The notes beneath the pieces are model-generated. The model did not search any database. It had not been told where the DNA came from and worked only from the letters and a program-made list of their open reading frames with translations. Made by a program: the position numbers and the translations under genes. DNA of 64,000 nucleotides. Origin: Hemicentrotus pulcherrimus. Taxonomy: Eukaryota; Echinodermata; Echinoidea; Camarodonta; Strongylocentrotidae. Below, in pieces: positions 1 through 12,500 of this stretch; the stretch's first letter is position 1, and the number at the start of each line of letters is the position of its first letter. The stretch lies in NCBI GenBank assembly GCA_003118195.1, contig BEXV01000119.1, positions 275,798 through 339,797 of the forward strand. The letters run 5' to 3'.

Positions 1-456
1 AACACCTAAAGTAACAATTTTATATTTCTAAAAAAAAATTGAATTTAGATGGTAATGAAAGTGTTACGTCTGTTTTTACATTAATTTTTGCTCTATTACC
101 AAGGACACATGTGATCAAATAGTTTACAACATGTAGAGAGTGATGATAAACTTCTGTAAAACTATAATAGACTCATTGAACCTGAAATTCACAGAATGTT
201 CAACCTGTTCAGAGGAGTAAAAAGAAATCTGAGTAAATTTTCCCTTTATTGATCAAATGAAATTCTATCAACTTTGAAATGCATGTCCCAAATAGTAAAA
301 TGTGTCTGATTCCTTTTGAATACTGAAGTGTGTTTCAGGCCTAATGATTTTGCTGAAATTTTTCTTAGATAACCAGGGTGAATGTCATGTCTGTCATGCT
401 ATAATTGATGGTATGAAACTGTTAAATGGTTTTGCCATTGACTTTTAAATCTTCAG
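1..456 (+). other. Hemicentin intron, no other feature seen
   Basis: AT-rich sequence ending in a pyrimidine-rich acceptor before 457. I see no exon or repeat structure in it. The first half of Ig domain 1 must lie upstream of the window. Confidence 0.6.
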
Positions 457-584
457 GTTTCGAAAGACCGCCTTTGGTACTCTTCAGATATTGAAAGTAG
501 ATCAGGAAGATTCTGGAGAGTATGCCTGCTATGTCTCCAACGACGCAGGCAAAGCTTCCAAGTTTGTTACTCTCACCGTCAACT
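457..584 (+). CDS. HMCN1: Hemicentin exon 1: second half of Ig domain 1
   Basis: The acceptor ends in cttcag and the donor is gtaagt. The exon enters in phase 2 and leaves in phase 1. It encodes the E-G strands with the DSGEYAC motif and a following SNDAGKAS turn. The first base completes a split codon, as in exons 3 and 18. Confidence 0.88.
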
Positions 585-3500
585 GTAAGTCTTTGCTATT
601 TGAGAATTCAAACTTCCATTATTATAGACAAGGGTGATTCACTTCTGGGAAAGGTGAACAAAATAATTTGTGAACTTGTTTCATTCTATTTATGTAAGTG
701 TGGGAATGTATCAGAAAAACGTCTCTTGAAAGGGATGGTTCTTCAAGTTCCCCCATACTCAAAATATGACAAGTAACAGCTAAATTTTGAAGACTGCACT
801 TTAATTCCTAATGTTTGTGTAGTTCCACATATACACACTTTTGTGTATAGTGCACATGACTTTTAGCAAGACTGGGTAAAATTCTTATCATTTTGATGAC
901 TCCAAAACTTCACAGTATACACCAATACTTATGTGCTTCATGAAACTTTTTTCAATCGCTTTCACACAGTATATTTAAGGATGCAATATTGCATGACCAG
1001 AACTTAATTTTATCTTTAATGAAACCAAGTATATTTGCAGATAACTACCGGTACACAAAGTCAGAGTTTACAACACTACTACTTCTTCACCTGAAATGTT
1101 ACATTGTTGAATGAATTAGTGGGAAAAATTAGTCTGGCTAAGGCACTTCAAAGCAGGTACAAAATGAAAGAGATCTGTACTTGGAAGATATTGGCTTTTA
1201 TGCAAGATTGAAGAACATTTCATGTAGAAGGAGCATGTCTTACACAATGTATGTACATTTAGATGACTGTTATTATGTTATATCATCATAAATGTGTAAT
1301 TTTGGATAGTAAAATAAGACAATTATCTCTTCAAAATAAAAGATTCTGAAAATGCTAATAAATCACATGTTTCTGGAACTGCACGTCTCATCAAAATTCC
1401 TAACCTGAGGAGTTAGAATGAGAATAAGTATGACACCAAGATTTAAGTGAGAGGATGATAATTCTCAGAGTAGAAATTTCAATCACAAGACAATTTTCAA
1501 AGAAATGGTAAAACATACTCAAGGTTGATCATGCAGAAAGCAATGACTTATGCCATATAACTCATTGTATGCTATGTTTTTTGTTTTTAACAGTGGCACC
1601 TATTTTGCTAGATAGTCCTGATTCCTAAACCAGCCTGATACGTAACCCTGTGACCCTTCAGTGTCTAGCTGCTGGCTTCCCTCCCCCTGATGTGACCTGG
1701 CTCAAGAATGGAGCTCCACTGAACCAAGATGATGTCAGGTAGGTTACAGGTCCATATTGGGACTCCTTTGAGACCATGTTAACAAGGTCTAGTCTTAGCT
1801 GGCTATGTTGAATGAATTGAGATCTTCGTTTTGAGCCACTTCTATGATAAAGAGAGCTTATATGTCACATTTTTTACTTTTGTGTTGACTAAAGATGAAC
1901 TTGCATCACTTTGTGTAAGATCTTAAACCAATATTTCTTGACTGACTATAGGGTGTGTGTGTGTTTCCGTAAGTTTTAATAGTATGTTGTTCTATAAACC
2001 CATATATACAGTTAAAAACTGAATTATTCATACCCTGACAAAGTTCTGCAATTTTTAAGTATGTAAACAAAATTTATTTGTCCCAATTTATTTTTTGTGA
2101 ACACAAAAAAGTATTTGGAAAAGGCCCTAATTCAACCAGTCTACAATTCATTCTTGAGTTAAAAAAAACATATCCATTGAGAAATGTATATAAATGTCTG
2201 AGAGTAGGCCTACATGTATTTATTTACATATTTGTAAAGTATCAACATCAATCATTTCCTCTCCCCTCCTATCCCTTCCTATCCAGGTACTACATAACTC
2301 CCAGCAACTCACTTCTCATAGCTTCCACCATGAGGGAAGATAGTGGCATCTATACCTGTAACGTAACTAATACCGCTGGATACCAATACAAGCACATGGA
2401 GCTAACAGTTTACCGTAAGGATTCTAAATGCTTGCAGAATTTTATAACAATAAGTCATCAACAGTATAAGAAAACACAGGAAATTCTCCTTGAATTTCCT
2501 TACCAATACCACTTGTTGTGGAACTTTTCCCTTCCTTTCAATTTGCTCGTTTCTGTATGTATGGACTGTTCAAACAATAGTCTGAGTTATAATTAGTATA
2601 AATTATTAATGTAGATCGATGCATAAGGAAATGAGAGACTTTTGTTGGTATCATTTTAATGATGAATAATAATATTATTAATATCTATAATATTACGATT
2701 TATATCCGTGTTTGCATAAAAATATATCATTGTACATTTGTTACTGTGTATTATCTATTTGTGTATATCATTTTCTACTGTATATTGTTCATGTGCCTAT
2801 GTAATGCCAACAACTGAATTTCCGAATGGACCAATAAAATTAATCTGAATCTGAATCTGAATCTGAANGTTAAGTCTCAAATATGATACAATGGATCCTG
2901 TTTAGCCAGGGATGTGGCTGTACTTGTCGCACATTTCTTAGGCAACTCAAGATGTCTATTAAATCAATGTAAATCTTTTCAACGATTGATTGCTTGTATT
3001 TATTATTGTTATTATTATTATCATTTGTTTGTTTTATGTTTGGCTTTCCCTGGTTCGCTTTCATGAATCTGTGGGAAAGCCAAATGGTCATAGGAAATCC
3101 ATAACTTGTGGAAGTGCAGCACAGAAAGCTGAATCATTTGTTCTTTATTATGTTTCTATCGTATGATATTTCTGGAATGTTGAATAAATAATAATAATGA
3201 TAATAAATTCATTTATGTTGTTCAACTTTTCTTATGTTGACAGTACCTCCAACATCCATCAACAGTGGAGATACCAGCTACGATGTTACCCTTAACAATC
3301 CTGTCTCGCTACCATGCGAGGTGCAAAGTTACCCCCCTCCTACCATTACATGGCTCAAGGATGGACGGGTGATCCCTTATACCAACTCCCATTACCGCAT
3401 CCAGCCATCTTCTCTTGATATCCCCATGGCTGTGGTGAGGGACTCCGGGGTCTACACCTGCATTGCTACTAACATCGTCGGCAACATTTCTAGGAATTAT

Positions 3501-6500
3501 CAAATCAACGTTCAAGGTTAGTCTCTGAATGATAGTAAATGTTGGTTTTCTATTTTTACTTTCATTTGGTTGTTTACTATCTTGGAGAGTTTGTGATTTG
3601 AGGAAGAGCAAATAAGGATCTATTTAGTATCATGGTGTCATGCTGTAATTCAATGTCAAGTCATTACTGATTTGAGAATGGAAATAAGGTGTGGAAGTCA
3701 TGATTAAGAGTTATTAATGTTGATGTTCTTGTCATAATTTAAATCTTAATGATAAAGTGAGTAATTATCTATTTTCCAATTCTTCTGTCTCTACTTCTGC
3801 ATCTTTTCCAAAGTTATCTTATCCCTGAACAGTCCAAATCTCATCCTTGGTTACCTTGTTGCTATCTATTCTTGACATAGTTTTATGCTAAATGATAAAG
3901 TGAATAATCATTTTGTTTCACCGCATCTCTCTATCTGTTTTCTGCATCTTTTCTAAGTTGTCATATACCTCAACAGTCCAAGTCACATCGCTGGTAACCT
4001 TGTTGCCTTCTATACCTGTTGTATGTTTCAGTTCCCCCATACATCAGTCCTGGTCCTGACACCATCACTGCCTACCTGGGCCAGAACGTGACCCTTCCAT
4101 GAGACTCTATCGGTGTTCCCACCCCAATGACCATGTGGGATAAGGGTGGACTGCAGCTCAACTACGACAACTCTCGATTCCACAAGCTGGATGAAGGTTC
4201 TCTGATCATCAGTGATGTGCGGGAGTTGGATGCTGGTGTTTATTACTGTCTCGTGGTCAACCAAGCGGGCTCTGATACCAAGAGGATCACTCTTACTGTA
4301 AAGGGTATGTCTCCATACTCTCGGGGGGAGTGTTTCACAAAGACTAAGATTAACTTTAAGTTGGACTTAACTATGGCAGGCCATCCATGCCACTGGTTGC
4401 TCTCACCATTGGTCTCGCAAACAGTGGCATATATAGCTTGCCATAGTTAAGTTCAACTAAAAGTCGACCTTAGTCTTTGTGAGACACTCCCCTGATCTCT
4501 TGTGACAATTATCAATTGATTCACCAGTCAATTACCCTAAGAAAGTAGTAATGGAAGTTGTGATTTCAAGCTATTGGTGTTAAAGTTCTTGTCATGATAT
4601 TAAGCTAAATAATGATGATGCTCCTTGCATTATCAACGAGCAACCTGAAGTACTCATAGAAAAGAAAAGGTGCATTAGACATAAAAGGTTCATAGTTTGG
4701 GATGTGAAAGAAAAGTTATTTCCGTAGGTCAAATAATTATTTTACATCACCAGTTTAGTTGTTTATTAATTTTATCAGATCAGACTATAACATTTTGCGA
4801 TTCTTGTCATTCTTTATCATGATAGATGCTCCTCGCATCATCAATGAGCTTCCTGAGGTGATGGAACAGATAATGAACACAGAGGTACGGATACCATGCC
4901 AAGCCACAGGGACACCTAGACCTCAGATCAGTTGGTTCAAGGATGGACGTCCCATAGAACAACTCAGAGGCTACACGGTGCTTGGAGACAATACCATGCT
5001 GATATCTAGTCTGCAACCCTATGATAATGGCCGATACGAGTGAAGAGCACAGAGTGAGAGTGGGTTCGATTCTATCGATGTCTTCATCGATACACAGGGT
5101 AAGTTTTCTTGGAACATTTGTTTGAATAGTGAGCCCTTATATTGCTGGTGAGAACATAGCCAATGATCCTGTGATGATATTTACTGCAGACAGTCGTTTT
5201 AGAATGCAATGTCACCGACTACCATCCTCCTGCCGAGGTTACATTATGAAAGTTTTGAGAATATTTTTAATAGTTGATGAAGCATGGAGGTTGGATATGT
5301 GTCATACTAAATCTTATCAATATATGAATGGTTTAATCCCAGAAGGAGCTAAATCCACTTTTGATGAAAATTAAGTCATTGATATCAGAACATTGTTCAT
5401 TTAAGTACCCGTCATTCAACAAAAGTACTTACCTAAATTTTAGGAGCAATTATGAAAAAAATTTACCTTGTAATATCACCTTTCCATAGACACCTGTGCA
5501 AAATCTGGTAAAAAAACTTTTTTCTCTGAAGTTACAAAAATGGATTTAGCTCCTTTTGGAATTAAACTCTTGATATTTCTCTTGTTTGTGTAGTGCGCCC
5601 TCACATTGCTGGTGAGAACACACCGGACGATCCTGTGGTTGTCTTCACTGAAGAGGATCAGACGGTCATCTTAGAATGCAACGTCACTGACTCTCACCCT
5701 CCTGCCGAGGTCACATGGTACCAGAACGGTCAGGCCATACTGGCCAGGGCAGACATCGGGATTCACTTTGAGACGGGTGATACCAGTCTCAGGTTACCAT
5801 ACCTAAGGCCAGAGGATGCTGGTCACTACCATTGTGAGGCAACCAATGGACAGGGGTCCAGTCAGCGCCACTTCTCCTTGGAAGTCCACGGTGAGTAATG
5901 ATTAACACTTTGGTTACTTTCTTGGCCTCTCTCCGAGTTCACTCGTTAGCCACACATGCAATTTTGCACAAAATGATAGGTACCAATTGACTGAAAAATT
6001 GCTTTGTGCAACACAGTGACTTCGCAAAATTACCCATTTGTGGTCTTGATCAGCTTCATGACAATCTTTTTAACACTGTTTAGATCAATCTTGCACTGTA
6101 AACAGTTCAATAATCTTTAAGCCTTTGGTATATCCATCCCATGATAAGTATAATTGGCATATAAAGAGATGAGGATGTTTTCTATACATTTAGTTGTTGG
6201 GATTTAGTGGTTTAGGTTTGTGGAGTGGTTTAGTCACTTGACTAAAAATGTGGGGGTCCTTGGATTAAGTCCTAGCATGGCATTTACATGTATATCTTTC
6301 AGGCATTTTATCTACATTGCTTTGATTGACTAGGATGTATCGATAAGTAACCAGTAGGATGCAAAGGACACTAAGGCATGAATCTGTGTGTGGCAAGGTG
6401 AATCTTGATTGATAGAATGCCCCTGAAGGAAAGTGAGCTCTTAAATGTGATTGAATCCAAAAGAGAATGTAATCATACTATTTAAATACTTTGATCAGCT

Positions 6501-9500
6501 GCTGGTAGGAGAGAGATGTATGATTTAAAAAGAAATATTACTTTTTATATCTTGATTTATAACACAAACTGAATTACAAATTACATGAATATGATATTAG
6601 GCTGTTAGTGCTCCCAGATGCTTATAATGATCTCAACTTGTTCCACCAAACACAGTCGGCCCGGTGATAAGGAACCGACGACAGGAACAGGTCACGGTGC
6701 AGGTTGGTCACAGCGTCACCATCCACTGTGAAGCTAGTGGGGTACCCGACGCCAGGATTCTTTGGATGTTTGGAGATATCGCCATCTCCAGTCAGAACAG
6801 CCGTTATCACATCGCTAGCAATGGCTCCTTGCAACTCAGAGAGGTACAGGTCATTGACTCGGGCATGTTCACTTGTATCGCAAAGAACTCAGCTGGAAAC
6901 GACACCAGAGTGGTCAATATAAATGTGATTGGTGAGTATGATGTTGGTATGCTTACAATCTTTCAGTGATTTCAGGTGTGTTAACATGGACTTCGGCCTT
7001 TTTTTAATCCCCCTTATGTATTTTACTGTAATTTCAAGTATATACCTGCGTTTATTAATTCCATGTTTTTGTCCTCACCGTAATAATTTAATGTCTTTTT
7101 TCATAACCTTTTATGTACATATTTGACCCATTTAGAAATTTTCCCTTTCCATTCTATTTGTCTCCTCAGTGCCCCCATCTATCAATGATGGCACGTCTGA
7201 CATTGTCCGCACACTCTCCAGCTCAGTCATCCTCCCTTGCGAGTCGGCAGGAGTACCTTTCCCTGAGATCACTTGGTACAAGAACGGCGCACCTCTGAAC
7301 CTCTCCAACCCCAACCTGGAGAAGCTCTTCTCAGGCTCCCTGAGGATCCGTAGCGTGGAGGAGCAGGATGCCGGAGAGTATCGGTGTGTGGCCGTCAACC
7401 AGGCTGGCCATGATTAAAAGATGCTCACGCTTTGGATACACAGTAAGTTTCGCTTTCCATTTATGAAACCATGAAACAGGGATCATAGTTGAATGTGACT
7501 GAGAAATGAAAAAAGCTAGAAATGTTTTTTTGAGTTCCGATTAATTTTTTCATCCTTTCATACTTCATAGTCTGAAAGGTTTTGTTTTGTTTTTGCAATT
7601 GTCTTTCTCTATGATAGTCAACTTTGAGTTAGTACAATGCCATAGAAAAATATTGTTTGTGAACAAAACAATTTTTTTCTTCAAAAGGAAGTCAAGTCAA
7701 TGCTCTTTATAATGCTTTGACTATATTTTATTTCTTTTTTCAATTGCATGTAGATTTAAAATCTTGGGTTTGACAATTTTATTTCCAGTTCTGCATATTT
7801 TCTCCATAAAAAACGATGTTGTATATATAGAGAACAGTGCATTCCAAAGCTGATGATGTTGTCACTTACAGTTTGTTTCAATGTTATTTATATATATATT
7901 GCCTGCTTAGAGCCAGAGGGGCATTATCATATGTGCTCATATTGTATCATCTCTTTCTTTCTCTCTCTCTTTCCCACACTCTTTCTATCTCTCTTTCCTA
8001 CACTCTTTCTCTCTCTCTTTCCCACACTCTTTCTCTCTCTCTTTCCCACACTCTTTCTCTCTCTCTTTTCCACACTCTCTGTGTTCTGCAGCCCCGCCTT
8101 CTCTGCAGCCGGATGCATCCAGGAACGTGTCAACCGGGGTGGACGAGAAGGTCATTATCCCCTGCAACATCAGCGGTAGCCCCAAGCCGCAGTATCGCTG
8201 GCTAAAGAACAACCGCGAGCTGCTGATGAACTACGGCAAGATGGAGCTGCTAGAGGACGGTTCCTTGATGATCAGGGACGTGCAGTCGATGGATAGGGGC
8301 TCCTACACCTGTGAGGCTACTAATGCTGTCGGGGTGCTCAGCAGGGAGGTTAGGCTTGAAGTGTCAGGTAACTTTAACACTTCTGCTGCTTTCTTTGCCT
8401 CCCTACACCGTTGCTTGTTTGCCGCATGTGCCATTTTTATGCCTATGCTACAAAGTAGTCGGAGGCATTATGTTTTCTGGTTGTCCGTCCGTCCGTCCGT
8501 ACGTCCCGTTCTCGTGATCGCGTTATCTCAAGAACCAGTCGATGGATTCCTGCCAAACTTGGGTCATGTATTTATCTATCAGAGCTTATGAACTGATTAG
8601 ATTTTGGGGTCACAAGGTCAAAGGTCAAAGGTCGCAGGGCTCATTACGTATACAAAAATAGCTTGTGATCGCATTATCTCAAGAACCAGTCGATGGATTC
8701 CTGCCAAACTTGGGTCATGTATTTATCTATCAGAGCTTATGAACTGATTAGATTTTGGGGTCACAAGGTCAAAGGTCAAAGGTCGCAGGGCTCATTACGT
8801 ATACAAAAATAGCTTGTGATCGCATTATCTCAAGAACCAGTCGATGGATTCCTGCCAAACTTGGGTCATGTATTTATCTATCAGAGCTTATGAACTGATA
8901 AGATTGTGACAAATAGCTTGTGATCACATTATCATGAGAACCAATAGACAGATTACTATCAAACTCAGGACATGTATATATATATCCTGAAGAGCCAATT
9001 AACTGATTAGAGTTAAGGGTCATCAGGTCAAAGGTCATGGGGCTCATTATGTATGACTATAAATAGCTTGTGAATGCATTATCATTAAAACCGACATGGA
9101 TTACAATCAAACTTGAATTCTAAAAATAGCTTCCGTTTTGGTATTAAAATTGCTCTTTAGCGGAGACATCATTTTTGAATGCAAGCAGTCTAAATTCCAT
9201 CTAGTTCACAATACAATGGGCACCGATCGACAGACACTAAGAACATGACAGACAAAGAAAGCGGACAAAATATACAGTTCCTCAGGTAGACAAAGGAACA
9301 TCCCTTCACTGCTATTGTGTAAAAAGTGAATATGCAAGTGCACCTGTTCTACACATATTTACATGAAAGCAGTAGTGAAGGGATGTTCCTGTGTTAACCT
9401 GAGGAACTGTATATTTTGTCCTCTTTCTTTGTCAGTCATGTTCATAGTGACAATGGCTTTGCAAATTTACCAATATCTGGTTTGATTAGTGCCATGGCAA

Positions 9501-12500
9501 GCCTTATCCAGCATTGTAAACAGTTAAATAATCTTGAAGCCTTTGGTATATCTTTCCCATGATTGATACACTGTAGTACAGAGAGATTATTTGTATGGCA
9601 AAAAAGAGTTCATACTCTTAGGTCTCTCTCTTTCTGTAGATACTTGGATATAGCTAATGTATATGTGTCTCTCTGTCCCCTTTTTCCTTTTTAGTTTCCA
9701 TTTATATCCCTCACTCTCTCTCTTCTCGTCACTCCATCTCTTATTCTAGCAAAATAATACAATATAACCAATACCCTACTAAACTTGAGTTACAATCACT
9801 GATCTTGCGATCTGTTCAACTTACCGAATTCTTAATTTAAGAGAGTATATTTCTTATCCGCTTGTTCTTTGAACTGTCTTGAAGACCGGTATGTCGCACT
9901 GGTTTTGTCCTCTCCTTCCTGTATCGTAATGCTGTTGAACTTGAATACTCTTTGTCCCAAACAGATCACATTGTGGCAATTTGATGGTGCCTGTTTAAAG
10001 TACGTTGTGATTTTCAACGCCAAATAACTCAATTTTATGTTTATGAAATGCTTCAATGCGAGAGGTAGAGAGATGATGATGATCAATCTTTTCTATCTAT
10101 CTATCTAAGTATCATCTCCCAGTTGATTGCAACATTTCACTCTTTCATCTTCTGCCATTCCGGTGCACTCTTGCAGTTTTAGTCCACTCCAGTTCTTGAC
10201 ATTCTCTCCCAGTTGATTCTGTGTCTCCCTTTTGGTCTAGTTCCTCCCACTCTTACCTCAATCTTCAATCTTTTATCACTTTATATTGTTCTTATATAGT
10301 TGCTCCAAAGATTCCAGGTTCCAAGACGCCTGTAGAGTACCCAGTAGGGCAGTATGATTCCATCGAGCTTCAGTGCATGGTAACGGATGCCTTCCCACCA
10401 CCCATCATCAAGTGGTATAAAGGAGATGAGACGTTGACTGGCCAGGAGGAGGCGGTCACTATCAAAGACCAGGGCATCACCCTGGAGATTGGGTCTGTTA
10501 ACATAGCCAATGCTGGGGAGTACTACTGCACAGCAACCAATGATGCTGGTATGGCATCTATGAACTGGACAATCGACGTACAGGGTAAGAACATCTTGAA
10601 TATTGACTATGTGGAGACTCTTTGTAACTTGAGCCCTGAGTTTTATAAATAACCCTGGTGCAAAAGTATATTATTGTAATCTGATCTATATTAATGTAAA
10701 GCTATATAATGTAATTATCTGTTTATTTATTTACAGTAAAGGTTTCTAGAATTGTCTTCATTATTATATAGTGCTTTGAAACACTTGTGCAAAATCTCCA
10801 CTCCCTGGGGAGCATTCCATCCAGGAGTTACTTGACGCTCACAAACTGTTTGACCAACGATGAAGGTGGCATCCTACCAGGTACCCATTTAACACCTGGG
10901 TGGAGAGTAGCAAGTGTAGGTTAATATCTTGCCAAAGGATATTAGTGCCATGTTGGGAGTCAAACCCTAGACTGGAGAGTCAAGCACCTTAAACTATGAC
11001 ACTCCTGATCAGACACACTATTATATCATTATTTTTACAGTTACACCCAGCATCTTGAATGGACAGGACGAGTACCTGACCACGGTCCAGAACGTTGACA
11101 TCACCCTCCTGTGTGAGGCCGAGGGTAACCCAGCGCCCACCATTACATGGGAGAGAGACAACAAACCCTTGGAGCTTAGAGACAGTCACTACCTCATAGG
11201 AGAAGACGGTTCCTTGAGGATCACCGCTCCGCAGCACACCGATAGCGGGGGCTAAGTTTGTGTGGCGTCCAACAACATTGGATATGCTATCAAGAACTTC
11301 CATCTTGTTGTAAAGAGTGAGTATGTAGGATTTTCAAGCCTATCTGCACTAGTTTGGCCAGGAGGGATTAGACCTCCCTGCATGGTTAATGGCAAGTGGT
11401 TATCTCATCAAATCAGCTCTCAATTAACATAAGAAAAAGGGGACCATGGGGGATGAATGGGTACCGCTTAGGCATTGTTGGCTGTATAGAGGGCGCAAGT
11501 AGCTACAAGTAGTGCAGTCCCGCTTAAAAAGAAGAAATGTTGAAGAAAACTTAATGGAATAAATACTTGGTGATTTAACATATTTTGTTACCCATGTTGA
11601 AACATACAGAGCAAAATACTGCCCACCTCGGCCAGTTGTTGTTGTTCTTAGGTTTTAAGGCTGACCAATCTAAAAAGATTATTTCATGGTCTGATAACCA
11701 CAGTGTGTGCATTTTATATTGGTTCGTCAAACCCAATTCTTGCATTTCAGGTTATACTACCAATGTGCATGCACAGGCATTTTTCACTTACTGCTAATGG
11801 TTGGCTATGTATATGATGTCTACATGTAGGCCAATAAGATGCAAAATTACCATGAATGAGAATAAGAGGACAGTATTATTCACTTTGATCCATGTCAACT
11901 CCTTCCTTTATCTTTTCTAAATCCCATAAATAGGCTTGTTTCAAATCCTCTCAGTCCGTGTCCCCATGTCTATGGAACAAACTTTCTACATTTCTAAGAA
12001 ATATTACTTCATTTAACTTCTTCTAAAACCATTTGAAAACATACCTCTACAATTCTTGTTAATTTGTTGATAGACTACAAAGGGACAACTTTTTGTATCC
12101 TCTGGAAAAGGTGCTATATAGATCCAATCATAATTATTTGTGTTGGTATTGTTATTATTATTATGTTGTGCACTTTTTGTATTTCCTTGCTATCCTAGTT
12201 CCTCCTAAGACGAGCACGCAACAAGAGGTAGTGACCATAGGTTTACGTCAGTCGGTGACCCTACGATGTCAAGCTGCAGGATTCCCAGCACCAACCATCA
12301 GCTGGAGAAAGAACAACCTACCAATCCCTCTCAGTACCCGAGCCTTTAGCATCAGCAGCAATGGAGGCAGCCTGACCATCAACAGCACACGAGAGGGCGA
12401 CAGTGGCATCTATTCCTGTATCGCTTCCAACGAGGTGGGCGAACAGTCCTTGGACATCCTGCTGAAGGTGCAGGAACCACCCATCATCCTAGGAGAACTT

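Noticed and set aside
7837..8212. Ser/Leu-repeat and Arg/Glu-repeat frames on both strands
   Set aside because: Translations of the CT-rich minisatellite before exon 10.
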